A stretch of DNA of 64,000 nucleotides from Micromonospora eburnea (GTDB lineage: Bacteria; Actinomycetota; Actinomycetes; Mycobacteriales; Micromonosporaceae): assembly GCF_900090225.1 (NCBI RefSeq), contig NZ_FMHY01000002.1, positions 5,084,001-5,148,000 on the forward strand, given 5' to 3'. A program made the translations under genes and the position numbers. Positions 46,505 to 54,402 of this stretch are shown piece by piece. A model generated the notes under the pieces. The model was not told where the DNA came from and did no database searches. It saw only the letters and a list, made by a program, of their open reading frames with translations. Each line of letters opens with the position of its first letter. Position 1 is the stretch's first letter.

Positions 46505-47935
46505 TCAGCCGACGGCGCCTTCCATCTGGAGCTCGATCAGGCGGTTGAGCTCCAGGGCGTACTCCATCGGGAGCTCCTTGGCGATCGGCTCGATGAAGCC
46601 GCGCACGATCATCGCCATCGCCTCGTCCTCGCTCAGGCCCCGGCTCATCAGGTAGAAGAGCTGGTCCTCGCTGACCTTGGAGACGGTCGCCTCGTGGCCC
46701 ATCGACACGTCGTCCTCGCGGATGTCGACGTACGGGTAGGTGTCCGAGCGGGAGATGGTGTCGACCAGCAGCGCGTCGCACTTGACCGTGCTCTTGCTGC
46801 TGTTGGCGCCCTCCAGCACCTGCACCAGGCCGCGGTACGAGGTGCGGCCGCCGCCCCGGGCGATCGACTTCGACACGATCGTCGACGAGGTGTGCGGCGC
46901 GGCGTGCACCATCTTGGCGCCGGCGTCCTGGTGCTGGCCCTCACCGGCCATGGCCACCGAGAGCACCTCGCCCTTGGCGTGCTCGCCGGTCATGTAGACC
47001 GCCGGGTACTTCATGGTGACCTTGGAGCCGATGTTGCCGTCGATCCACTCCATGGTCGCGCCCTCGTGGCACACGGCGCGCTTGGTGACCAGGTTGTAGA
47101 CGTTGTTCGACCAGTTCTGGATGGTCGTGTAGCGGCACCGGGCGTTCTTCTTGACGATGATCTCCACCACGGCGCTGTGCAGCGAGTCCGAGGAGTAGAT
47201 GGGCGCGGTGCAGCCCTCGACGTAGTGCACGTACGCGCCCTCGTCGACGATGATCAGCGTCCGCTCGAACTGGCCCATGTTCTCCGTGTTGATCCGGAAG
47301 TAGGCCTGCAGCGGGATCTCCACGTGCACGCCCTTCGGCACGTAGATGAACGAGCCACCGGACCAGACGGAGGTGTTCAGCGCGGCGAACTTGTTGTCGC
47401 CGACCGGGATAACCGTGCCGAAGTACTCCTTGAACAGGTCCTCGTGCTCCTTGAGCGCGGTGTCCGTGTCCAGGAAGACGACGCCCTGCTCCTCAAGGTC
47501 CTCACGGATCTTGTGGTAGACGACCTCGGACTCGTACTGCGCCGCGACACCGGCGATCAGCCGCTGCTTCTCCGCCTCGGGGATGCCCAGCTTGTCGTAG
47601 GTGTTCTTGATGTCCTCGGGCAGGTCCTCCCAGCTGGTGGCCTGCTTCTCGGTGGACCGGACGAAGTACTTGATGTTGTCGAAGTCGATCCCGGTCAGGT
47701 CGGCGCCCCAGGCCGGCATCGGCTTGCGGCCGAACAGCCGCAGGCCCTTCAGGCGCAGGTCGAGCATCCAGGCCGGCTCGTTCTTCTTGGCCGAGATGTC
47801 CCGTACCACCGCCTCGTTGAGGCCGCGCTGGGCGGAGGCACCGGCGACGTCGGGGTCGGCCCAGCCGTACTCGTAGCGACCGAGGGCGGCGAGCTGCTCC
47901 TCCTGGGTCAGGGGCTGGACGATCTGCTCGGTCAT
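46505..47935 (-). CDS. sufB: SUF scaffold protein SufB
   Basis: 476 residues. Recognised by the C-terminal SufBD repeats: GCTAPIYSSDSLHSAVVEI (conserved Cys near 240), EGATMEWIDGNIGSKVTMK (near 291) and LFYLMSRGLSEDEAMAM (near 428). The N-terminus MTEQIVQPLTQEEQLAALGR is the actinobacterial form. ATG 47935 overlaps the sufR stop by 4 bp. The Fe-S cluster is built on SufB. Confidence 0.97.
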   Translation of the reverse strand: MTEQIVQPLTQEEQLAALGRYEYGWADPDVAGASAQRGLNEAVVRDISAKKNEPAWMLDLRLKGLRLFGRKPMPAWGADLTGIDFDNIKYFVRSTEKQATSWEDLPEDIKNTYDKLGIPEAEKQRLIAGVAAQYESEVVYHKIREDLEEQGVVFLDTDTALKEHEDLFKEYFGTVIPVGDNKFAALNTSVWSGGSFIYVPKGVHVEIPLQAYFRINTENMGQFERTLIIVDEGAYVHYVEGCTAPIYSSDSLHSAVVEIIVKKNARCRYTTIQNWSNNVYNLVTKRAVCHEGATMEWIDGNIGSKVTMKYPAVYMTGEHAKGEVLSVAMAGEGQHQDAGAKMVHAAPHTSSTIVSKSIARGGGRTSYRGLVQVLEGANSSKSTVKCDALLVDTISRSDTYPYVDIREDDVSMGHEATVSKVSEDQLFYLMSRGLSEDEAMAMIVRGFIEPIAKELPMEYALELNRLIELQMEGAVG

Positions 47936-48717
47936 CTATCTGTCCTCACAGTGGTGACGGTGTTACCGGACGGAGAGCCCGCCGGGCTCTTATGCGGCTG
48001 GGCCGGAATGTGCGTGGTGCACACCCCGTCGCCGTGGGCGATGGTGGCCAGGCGCTGCACGTGGGTGCCGACCAGACGGGAGATCACCTCGGTCTCGGCC
48101 TCGCACAGCTGGGGGAACTCGGCGGCCACGTGCGCCACCGGGCAGTGGTGCTGGCAGAGCTGGCCGCCGGAGGCGATCGTCGACGCGTTGGCAGCGTAAC
48201 CCTCGGCGGTCAACGCCCCGGCGAGCGCCTCCGCCCGCGCGAGCGGGTCGTCGCCGGCGTCCTCCATGGCGGCCCGGCAGCGCTCCTCCAGCGTGCTCAC
48301 CTGGTCGGCGGCGAAGGCCTCGACCGCGTCCACGCCCCCGCTGCGGGCGATCCAGCGCAGCGCGGCGGTGGCGATGTTGTCGTAGTGGTGGGTCCCGCAG
48401 CGCAGCCGCGCCGCCTCGGTCAGCACGAAGACCTTGGCCGGGCGGCCCCGGCCCCGGCTGCCCCGTACGACCTGCTCGCGGGCGACCACGTCGCCGTCGG
48501 CGAGCATCGCGTCGAGGTGCCGGCGGATCGCCGCGGGGCTGAGCCCGAGCGCCGAGCCGAGCTGGACGGCGGTGGTCGCGCCCCGCTCCAGCAACAGCTG
48601 GGTGACCCGGTCCCGGGTGGAGAGGTCGGCGGACCCGGGCTGCGACAACGCCGGCTCGCCACGCCGCGGCCTGGCGCCGTCGGCCTGGCGTCCGGAGAGC
48701 CCCGCCGCCTTTTTCAC
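47932..48717 (-). CDS. sufR: SufR-type helix-turn-helix repressor of the SUF operon
   Basis: 261 residues. An N-terminal winged HTH (RDRVTQLLLERGATTAVQLG, then SPAAIRRHLDAMLADGDVV, residues about 32-75) is followed by a C-terminal Cys region GGQLCQHHCPVAHVAAEF then PQLCEAE (near 205-230) that can hold a [4Fe-4S] cluster. SufR proteins repress the suf operon when the cluster is present. GTG 48717 is chosen: it is 7 nt after the -10-like TAACGT and needs no ribosome site (leaderless); the upstream frame has no support. A near match to the known SufR operator overlaps this start. Confidence 0.92.
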   Translation of the reverse strand: MKKAAGLSGRQADGARPRRGEPALSQPGSADLSTRDRVTQLLLERGATTAVQLGSALGLSPAAIRRHLDAMLADGDVVAREQVVRGSRGRGRPAKVFVLTEAARLRCGTHHYDNIATAALRWIARSGGVDAVEAFAADQVSTLEERCRAAMEDAGDDPLARAEALAGALTAEGYAANASTIASGGQLCQHHCPVAHVAAEFPQLCEAETEVISRLVGTHVQRLATIAHGDGVCTTHIPAQPHKSPAGSPSGNTVTTVRTDR

Positions 48718-48735
48718 AACGGCAACGTTACGTAA
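48717..48735. promoter_or_regulatory. Putative SufR operator overlapping the sufR -10 and start
   Basis: CAACGGCAACGTTA (48717-48730) matches CAAC-N6-GTTG, reported for SufR in Streptomyces avermitilis (as I recall), at 7 of 8 fixed bases. It covers the minus-strand -10 TAACGT (48730-48725). The neighbouring TTACGTAA (48728-48735) is a perfect 8-bp palindrome that may extend the site. Confidence 0.6.
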
Positions 48736-48832
48736 TTCGGCGGAGGGCCGCAAACCGGGTCCCGGTGATTCCCGACACCGGGGTGGCGGAGTCACCCGAT
48801 CGTGTTCCACTACGGTGCGTAGGATTCGCTCC

Positions 48833-49813
48833 GTGAAGCCTTCCGTCCGGTTCCCGGTCCCCGCCGTGGTGCAGCGCTACCTCGACCGCGTCCCGGTCTC
48901 CGCCACGCTGCTGCGCCGCCTCGCGTACGCCTCGATCATCGCGAACGTGGCGATCGTGGTGACCGGCGGGGGGGTCCGGCTCACCCGCTCCGGCCTCGGC
49001 TGCCCCACCTGGCCCCGGTGCACCGACGCCTCGTACGTCGCCACCCAGGAGATGGGCGTGAACGGAGCGATCGAGTTCGGCAACCGGCTGCTCACCTTCG
49101 TGGTCGGGGCCATCGCGCTCGCCGTGGTGCTGGCCGTGCTGGCGCGGCCCCACCGGCGCGGGCTGCTGCCGCTCGCGGTCGGTGTGCTGCTCGGCATCCC
49201 CGCCCAGGCGGTGGTCGGCGGGATCACCGTACTGACCAACCTCAACCCGTGGGTGGTCGGGCTGCACTTCCTCGCCTCGATGGCGGTGATCGCCGCCGCG
49301 TACGCCCTCTGGCGGCGCATCGTGGAGCCGGACGGCCCGGCGACGCCCACCGTGCCGCCCGCGCTGCGTACCCTCGCCAGGCTCACCACGCTGGCGAGCG
49401 CGGCGGTGCTGCTGGTCGGCACCTGGGTGACCGGCAGCGGCCCGCACGCCGGCGACCAGGGCGCGGCCCGCAACGGCCTCGACCCGGAGTCGATCTCCCA
49501 GGTGCACGCCGACGGCGTCTTCCTGTTGATCGGCCTCTCGGTGGCGCTGGTCTTCGCGTTCCGCGCGGTCGGCGCCGAACGGGCGGCCCGGGCCGCCGCC
49601 GTGCTGGTCGCGGTCGAGCTGGGCCAGGGCCTGATCGGCTTCGTCCAGTACTTCACCCACCTGCCCGTGGTGCTGGTCGCCGCGCACATGCTCGGCTCCT
49701 GCCTGGTGCTGCTGGCCACCCTGGCGATGCTCTGGTCGACCCGGGAGCGCCACCCGGTCGCGCCGACGGCCCGCCCGGTCCCCGCCGCCGAACACCTCCC
49801 CGCCCCCGCCTGA
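48833..49813 (+). CDS. ctaA: Heme A synthase (COX15/CtaA family)
   Basis: 326 residues, eight membrane helices. GGGVRLTRSGLGCPTWP (near 45-61) and EFGNRLLTFVVGAI (near 82-95) hold the conserved Glu and heme-ligand region; a second half with HADGVFLLIGLSVAL (His near 223) and VLVAAHMLGSCLVLL (His near 284) repeats it. Converts heme O to heme A for cytochrome c oxidase, and so works with CtaB at 53180. GTG 48833 follows TAGGAT (48820-48825) at 7 nt with no ribosome site, consistent with a leaderless mRNA. It is divergent from sufR. Confidence 0.9.
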   Translation: MKPSVRFPVPAVVQRYLDRVPVSATLLRRLAYASIIANVAIVVTGGGVRLTRSGLGCPTWPRCTDASYVATQEMGVNGAIEFGNRLLTFVVGAIALAVVLAVLARPHRRGLLPLAVGVLLGIPAQAVVGGITVLTNLNPWVVGLHFLASMAVIAAAYALWRRIVEPDGPATPTVPPALRTLARLTTLASAAVLLVGTWVTGSGPHAGDQGAARNGLDPESISQVHADGVFLLIGLSVALVFAFRAVGAERAARAAAVLVAVELGQGLIGFVQYFTHLPVVLVAAHMLGSCLVLLATLAMLWSTRERHPVAPTARPVPAAEHLPAPA

Positions 49814-49967
49814 ACCACCCCCTCTCCCCCGCTGTCGCCGCATCGATCATGAAGCTGTCGGGCGCGACACGGGGCTGGCGGGGGCGAACTGAGGGGGCGG
49901 GTTAGCCGGCGCGGGGAAGTGGGAATGCGGTCCGCCGACGGACCGTCCGCGCCGAGGGGAGTTCCGG

Positions 49968-51635
49968 GTGTCGCGCAAGGGCCTGTCCACGACCGTCCCG
50001 CAGCGGCTCGCCCCGGTCGCCGGCGCGCCGCTGTGGTGCGACGCGCGCGACTTCGGGCTCACCGGCGACGGGGTGACCAACGACCAGCCGGCGCTGGCGG
50101 CGTTGGTGGACCGGCTGGGCGAGGGGTACGCCGCCGACGGGCGGGCCCGGGTGATCTACTGCCCGCCCGGCATCTACTCGATCCGGGATGCCAGCACCGT
50201 GTGGCGCAGCGGTGTCTCGTTGATCGGCGCCGGTTCCGCGGCGACCCGCTTCCTGCTCAGCAACGAGGGAAACCGCGGCGACCCGGTGCCACTGGCGTTC
50301 TGGACCTCGGTGCAGCACGGCGCCGACCGGGACCGGCACATCGCCGACTGCACGTTCGCCGACTTCGAGATCGACGGCTCGGGCGTCGGCATGGCCGAGT
50401 ACAACTACCTCGCCAAGGGCCTCGGCCTGCAGTACGTGGTGCGCGGCGTGTTCCGCAACCTCTACATCCACCACACCGGGGCGACCGGGCTCGGCTGCGA
50501 CTTCCTGCAGGACAGCCTGATCGACGGGGTGGTCGTGGTGGGCTGCGGCCGGCTCGACAACGGCGAGCAGATGGGTGGCGCGGGCATCGGCGTCGGCATC
50601 GGCGGCTGGGGCGACGTGGAGCGGCTCACCATCGCCAACTGCACCACGGTCGGCAACGGCACCAACGGGATCTTCCTGGAGCTACAGAAGGACCACTGGC
50701 CGCCCCCGCGCGGCTTCCGCATCATCGGCTGCCACAGCCAGGCCAACCGGTTCGGCATCTCAGACTGGGGAGCCGACGGCCTGGTGGTGTCCGCCTGCAC
50801 CCTCACCAACAACCTGGAGGCCGGGTTCGACGTCTCCGCCAACGGCACCGCGGGCGTGGCCGGCCGGGGCGGCCTGCTGACCGGGTGCGACATCGACCGC
50901 AACGTCGGCGACGGGATCAGCATGGGCAACACCCCCGGCGCGTACGCGGTGCGGGGCAACCGGATCACCCGCAACGGCGGATACGGCTATCACGAGCACG
51001 ACCTGGGCAGCGGCTACCGGGGACCGGCGGCCGACGTGGTGGTCGAGAGCAACGACATCCGGGACAACGCCCTGGACGGCATCCGGATCGACCGGCCGAT
51101 GATCGACGCGACGCTGCTCGGCAACCGGATCCGCGACAACGGGCGGCGCTCCGCCCCGGCGCACCGCGGCGGCGGCGACGCCGTGCGCTACGGGCCCCGC
51201 ACCGTGATCGACGGCGCGGCGGACTGGCCCTGGGACGGGCACCGGGGCAAGACGATCCGGGTCGACTCGCGGGTGGCCGTGGTGGCGGCCAACACCGCCA
51301 CGGAGCTGTCCCTCGCCGAGGTGCGCCCGGACGGCGCGACCGGCTGGAACGAGGCGAGCCCGCCACCCGGCGCCCCGTACGAGCTGCCGGCCGGTCCGGC
51401 GGTCCGCGCCGGGATCGCCGTCAACGCCCGGTTCGAGTCGGCCACGGTGCGGGGCAACCGGATCTGGAACCGCGACGAGGAGACCCAGACGTACGGGTTC
51501 TGGGTCACCGCCGCGGGCAGCTGCGTCTCCTGCCGGATCGAGGACAACGACTTCGCCGGCACCGAGGCCGCCGTCCGGTTGGAGACGCCCCTGGTCGGCG
51601 GGCGCTGGGACCACAACCACGAGGACGTGGAGTGA
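49968..51635 (+). CDS. Pectate-lyase-3/right-handed beta-helix protein
   Basis: 555 residues without signal peptide. It opens with DARDFGLTGDGVTNDQPAL (near 24-42), the pectate-lyase-superfamily start seen in GH28-like and phage tailspike proteins, then many short beta-helix turns (for example NGIFLEL, GLVVSACTLTNN, GNRITRNGGYGYHEH). Likely an extracellular polysaccharide-binding or lyase protein despite the missing signal. Catalytic residues are not identified. GTG 49968 follows GGGGAG at 6-7 nt. Function unknown. Confidence 0.8.
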   Translation: MSRKGLSTTVPQRLAPVAGAPLWCDARDFGLTGDGVTNDQPALAALVDRLGEGYAADGRARVIYCPPGIYSIRDASTVWRSGVSLIGAGSAATRFLLSNEGNRGDPVPLAFWTSVQHGADRDRHIADCTFADFEIDGSGVGMAEYNYLAKGLGLQYVVRGVFRNLYIHHTGATGLGCDFLQDSLIDGVVVVGCGRLDNGEQMGGAGIGVGIGGWGDVERLTIANCTTVGNGTNGIFLELQKDHWPPPRGFRIIGCHSQANRFGISDWGADGLVVSACTLTNNLEAGFDVSANGTAGVAGRGGLLTGCDIDRNVGDGISMGNTPGAYAVRGNRITRNGGYGYHEHDLGSGYRGPAADVVVESNDIRDNALDGIRIDRPMIDATLLGNRIRDNGRRSAPAHRGGGDAVRYGPRTVIDGAADWPWDGHRGKTIRVDSRVAVVAANTATELSLAEVRPDGATGWNEASPPPGAPYELPAGPAVRAGIAVNARFESATVRGNRIWNRDEETQTYGFWVTAAGSCVSCRIEDNDFAGTEAAVRLETPLVGGRWDHNHEDVE

Positions 51636-51671
51636 GGCCGGCGCCGCCTCGGCCGGGCCGGGCCCGCCGGG

Positions 51672-52589
51672 TCAGGACCGGCGGGCCAGGTGGGCCGCGA
51701 TCGCCGCGGCGAGGCGGTCGGGGGCGCTGTCGGCGTACCCGATGAACAGGCTCGGCTCGGTGAGCTCCAGCTCGACCAGGACCGGTGCCCCGTCCGGGCC
51801 GGGAATCAGGTCGACCCGGGCGTAGAGCAGCCGGTCCGGGCCGCCCGGGACGGCGGCCAGGGCCAGTTGCGCCACCGCGAGCTGGTCGGGGAGCGCCGTC
51901 CGGCGGTCGATCCGCTCGGCCCGGTAGAGCTCGGCCACGCCCAGGTCGGGGCCGGTCAGCATCGGCCCCTTACGGATGGCGTGGCTGAACGCCAGGCCGC
52001 CCGGCCCGGCGAGGAAGAGCAGCGCGGTCTCCCCGGCGGTGTCCACCGCGCTCAGGTACGGCTGGACCATGGCGACCCGGGCGGCGGCGGTGAGTCGCCG
52101 CACGTGCGACGCGGCCAGCTCCCGGTGCTCCGGGTCGGCCAGGTCGTACCGGCCGGTGTCCTGGCTGCCGGCGCTGACCGCCGGCTTGATCACGTATTCG
52201 CCGGAGTCGGCGGGCAGCGCCCAGGTCTCCCCCGGCTCGATCCAGGCGGTCGCCACGGTGGGCACGCCGGCGGCGGAGAGCTCGGCGAGGTACCGCTTGT
52301 CGGTGTTCCAGCCGACCACGTCGACGGGGTTGGCCAACCGCGGCACGGCCTGCGCCCAGGCGACGAACTCGTCGCGGCGCAGCGGGTAGTCCCAGGGTGA
52401 GCGGAGGACGACCAGGTCGTACCCGGACCAGTCCACGGCCGGGTCGTCCCAGATCGCCGCCTCGGCGGCGACGCCGCGGGCGGCCAGCGGGGCGAGCACG
52501 AGCCGGTCGTCCGGGTCGAGGTCGGGCAGGGCGGAACAGGTGACGAGGGCGACCCGGGGTTCCCCCCGGGTCGGCTGGTGGTGGGCCAA
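51672..52589 (-). CDS. ATP-grasp family ligase-like protein
   Basis: 305 residues. Begins ALVTCSALPDLDPDDRLVL, and a typical ATP-grasp lysine/strand pattern follows: GEYVIKPAVSAGSQDTGRYDL (near 138-158), VAMVQPYL, RVDLIPGPDGAPVLVELELTEPSLF (metal-binding Glu and Asn equivalents near 272-285). It resembles the DcsG/STM4014 group of ATP-dependent ligases of unknown substrate. TTG 52589 is the only start available; it lies 6 bp behind the preceding gene's stop, so the two are probably coupled. Confidence 0.82.
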   Translation of the reverse strand: MAHHQPTRGEPRVALVTCSALPDLDPDDRLVLAPLAARGVAAEAAIWDDPAVDWSGYDLVVLRSPWDYPLRRDEFVAWAQAVPRLANPVDVVGWNTDKRYLAELSAAGVPTVATAWIEPGETWALPADSGEYVIKPAVSAGSQDTGRYDLADPEHRELAASHVRRLTAAARVAMVQPYLSAVDTAGETALLFLAGPGGLAFSHAIRKGPMLTGPDLGVAELYRAERIDRRTALPDQLAVAQLALAAVPGGPDRLLYARVDLIPGPDGAPVLVELELTEPSLFIGYADSAPDRLAAAIAAHLARRS

Positions 52590-52595
52590 CTTACG

Positions 52596-52928
52596 TCAAC
52601 GGGCCATCGTGCGCCGGGCCATCGACCGCCAGAGGTCGTTGCTGGGCCGCATCTGGTCCATCAGCTCACGCTCCCAGCCGTTCTCGATGGTGACCCCGGC
52701 CATGGCGCACGCCTGCCGCGCGACGTCGGTGCCGTCGGCGAACTGGTCGGCCCACGCGCCGTCGGAACCCACGAGGACGATCCGCGCGCCGCGCTTGCCG
52801 ACGTACTCGATGACCGCCTTCGCGCCGCCGTGCCCGGCGGCGAACGACTTGATGCCGGCTACCAGGCCGTCGGGGGCCTGGTCGACCGTCTGTTCAGCCG
52901 TCAGCGTCGTATCGGAACCATCTGCCAT
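52596..52928 (-). CDS. Conserved actinobacterial hypothetical protein
   Basis: 110 residues, soluble. The central segment AKAVIEYVGKRGARIVLVGS followed by DGAWADQFADGTDVARQACA resembles a nucleotide-fold half domain; the end LMDQMRPSNDLWRSMARRTMA is charged. I do not recognise a named family. ATG 52928 is 7 nt after a TAGGCT hexamer and has no ribosome site, so it looks leaderless. It leads the ATP-grasp gene. Confidence 0.65.
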   Translation of the reverse strand: MADGSDTTLTAEQTVDQAPDGLVAGIKSFAAGHGGAKAVIEYVGKRGARIVLVGSDGAWADQFADGTDVARQACAMAGVTIENGWERELMDQMRPSNDLWRSMARRTMAR

Positions 52929-53179
52929 GACGCGAAGCCTAAGCAGACATGCACCCACATGTGCGAGAACGATGAACTAATTGTGATACCAATTACCCGC
53001 CGGTTTAAGGAAGAGCACAGGAAGTTTGACCAGACATGTCCTACTAAGTCACCTCGAAACGGACAGGCGAGATCGTCACATTCTGTCCGAGTTGAGCCAA
53101 CCTCGCTCAGCCCGAAAAAGATTCAGGTGAGCGGCGTGACCTGCGGCAATCCATCCACCCCGGTCTCTGCCGGGCCGGA

Positions 53180-54139
53180 TCAGAGCAGGGCGTCGAGCGC
53201 GACGGCCGCGAAGAGGATGGTCAGGTAGGTGGTCGACCAGTGGAACAGCCGCATCGGCTTGACCGCCTCGCCACGCGTCGCGCGCCGGCAGAGCTTGTGC
53301 GCCTCGACCACGAAGATGCCGCCGACGACCAGCGCGGTCACCCCGTAGATCGGGCTCATCCCCAGCGGCCAGACGGCCAGCGAGGAGATCAGGGTCAGCC
53401 ACGAGAAGGCGAGGATCTCCGCGTTCACCCGACGGACCGAGGCGACCACCGGCAGCATCGGGACGCCGGCCCGGGCGTAGTCGGCCTTGTACTTGATCGC
53501 CAGCGCGTAGAAGTGCGGCATCTGCCAGAAGAAGACCACCGCGAAGAGCGCCCACGCGGCGGGGGCCAGCGAGCCGGTGACCGCGGCCCAGCCGATCAGC
53601 ACCGGCGCCGACCCGCAGATGCCGCCCCAGAACGTGTTCGCCGCCGTGGTCCGCTTCAACCACAGCGTGTAGACCAGGTCGTAGTACACGATCGCGGCCA
53701 GGGTCAGCCCCGTCGCCAGCCAGTTGGTGAACACGGCCATCAGCGCCAGCGAGACCGCCGCCAACACCAGACCGAAGATCAGCGCGCTGCGCGGCGACAC
53801 GGTGTGCGCCGGCAGCGGCCGGCGCTTGGTGCGCCGCATCAACTGGTCGATGTCCCGGTCGATGTAGCAGTTGAGCACGCTGGCCGCACCGGCGGCGAGC
53901 GAGCCACCGACCAGCACCACAGCCACCAGCCAGAGCGAGGGCATGCCGCCGTCGGCGAGCATCATCGCCGGCACCGTGGTGACCAGCAGCAGCTCGACGA
54001 TCCGCGGCTTGGTGAGGGCCACGTACGCGGACACCACCGCCCGGACGCCCCGCTGGCCGTTCACCGCCTCCTCGGGCACCGGGCGCACCGGCGGCTGTCC
54101 GCCAGAGTTGCTGACGGGGCGCTCGGTGATCATGCTCAC
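53180..54139 (-). CDS. ctaB: Protoheme IX farnesyltransferase (heme O synthase)
   Basis: 319 residues, UbiA-type prenyltransferase with about nine membrane helices. Asp-rich motifs NCYIDRDIDQLMRRTKRRPL (near 112-131) and YYDLVYTLWLKRTT (near 177). Adds a farnesyl group to heme b, making heme O, which CtaA (48833) oxidises to heme A. GTG 54139 is preferred to ATG 54133 because GAAGG is 9 nt before it. It is divergent from tkt, an arrangement conserved in actinobacteria. Confidence 0.93.
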   Translation of the reverse strand: MSMITERPVSNSGGQPPVRPVPEEAVNGQRGVRAVVSAYVALTKPRIVELLLVTTVPAMMLADGGMPSLWLVAVVLVGGSLAAGAASVLNCYIDRDIDQLMRRTKRRPLPAHTVSPRSALIFGLVLAAVSLALMAVFTNWLATGLTLAAIVYYDLVYTLWLKRTTAANTFWGGICGSAPVLIGWAAVTGSLAPAAWALFAVVFFWQMPHFYALAIKYKADYARAGVPMLPVVASVRRVNAEILAFSWLTLISSLAVWPLGMSPIYGVTALVVGGIFVVEAHKLCRRATRGEAVKPMRLFHWSTTYLTILFAAVALDALL

Positions 54140-54402
54140 GGATTGCCACCTTCCGGCATCGGCAGGGGGGTCGGGTCGGTCCGGACCCGTCCGGGTCCAC
54201 ACACCGACCCACAGACTACGCGTCGTCGTTTTCGCTGCCCCCGAGACCCGACAACGGTGCGGGCCGTCACAGTCCGCGGTGACCGACCGATCCGGTCGGA
54301 CCGCACTGAACAGCATGCAAGAGATCCCCGGGCGCACGTTTAGGACCGCTCGATAGGGTCATCGGTGAGGGTTCCGCCCATCTGCCGAGGAGCACAACAC
54401 AA

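Noticed and set aside
48783..48832. Upstream GTG (48815) start for ctaA
   Set aside because: In frame, but the TAGGAT -10 at 48820-48825 would lie inside the coding sequence; the leaderless GTG 48833 fits better.
52978..52995. TAATTG-N6-CAATTA inverted repeat as an operator
   Set aside because: Arms of 6 bp only, in an AT-rich gap between the small hypothetical gene and ctaB; too weak to claim without conservation data.
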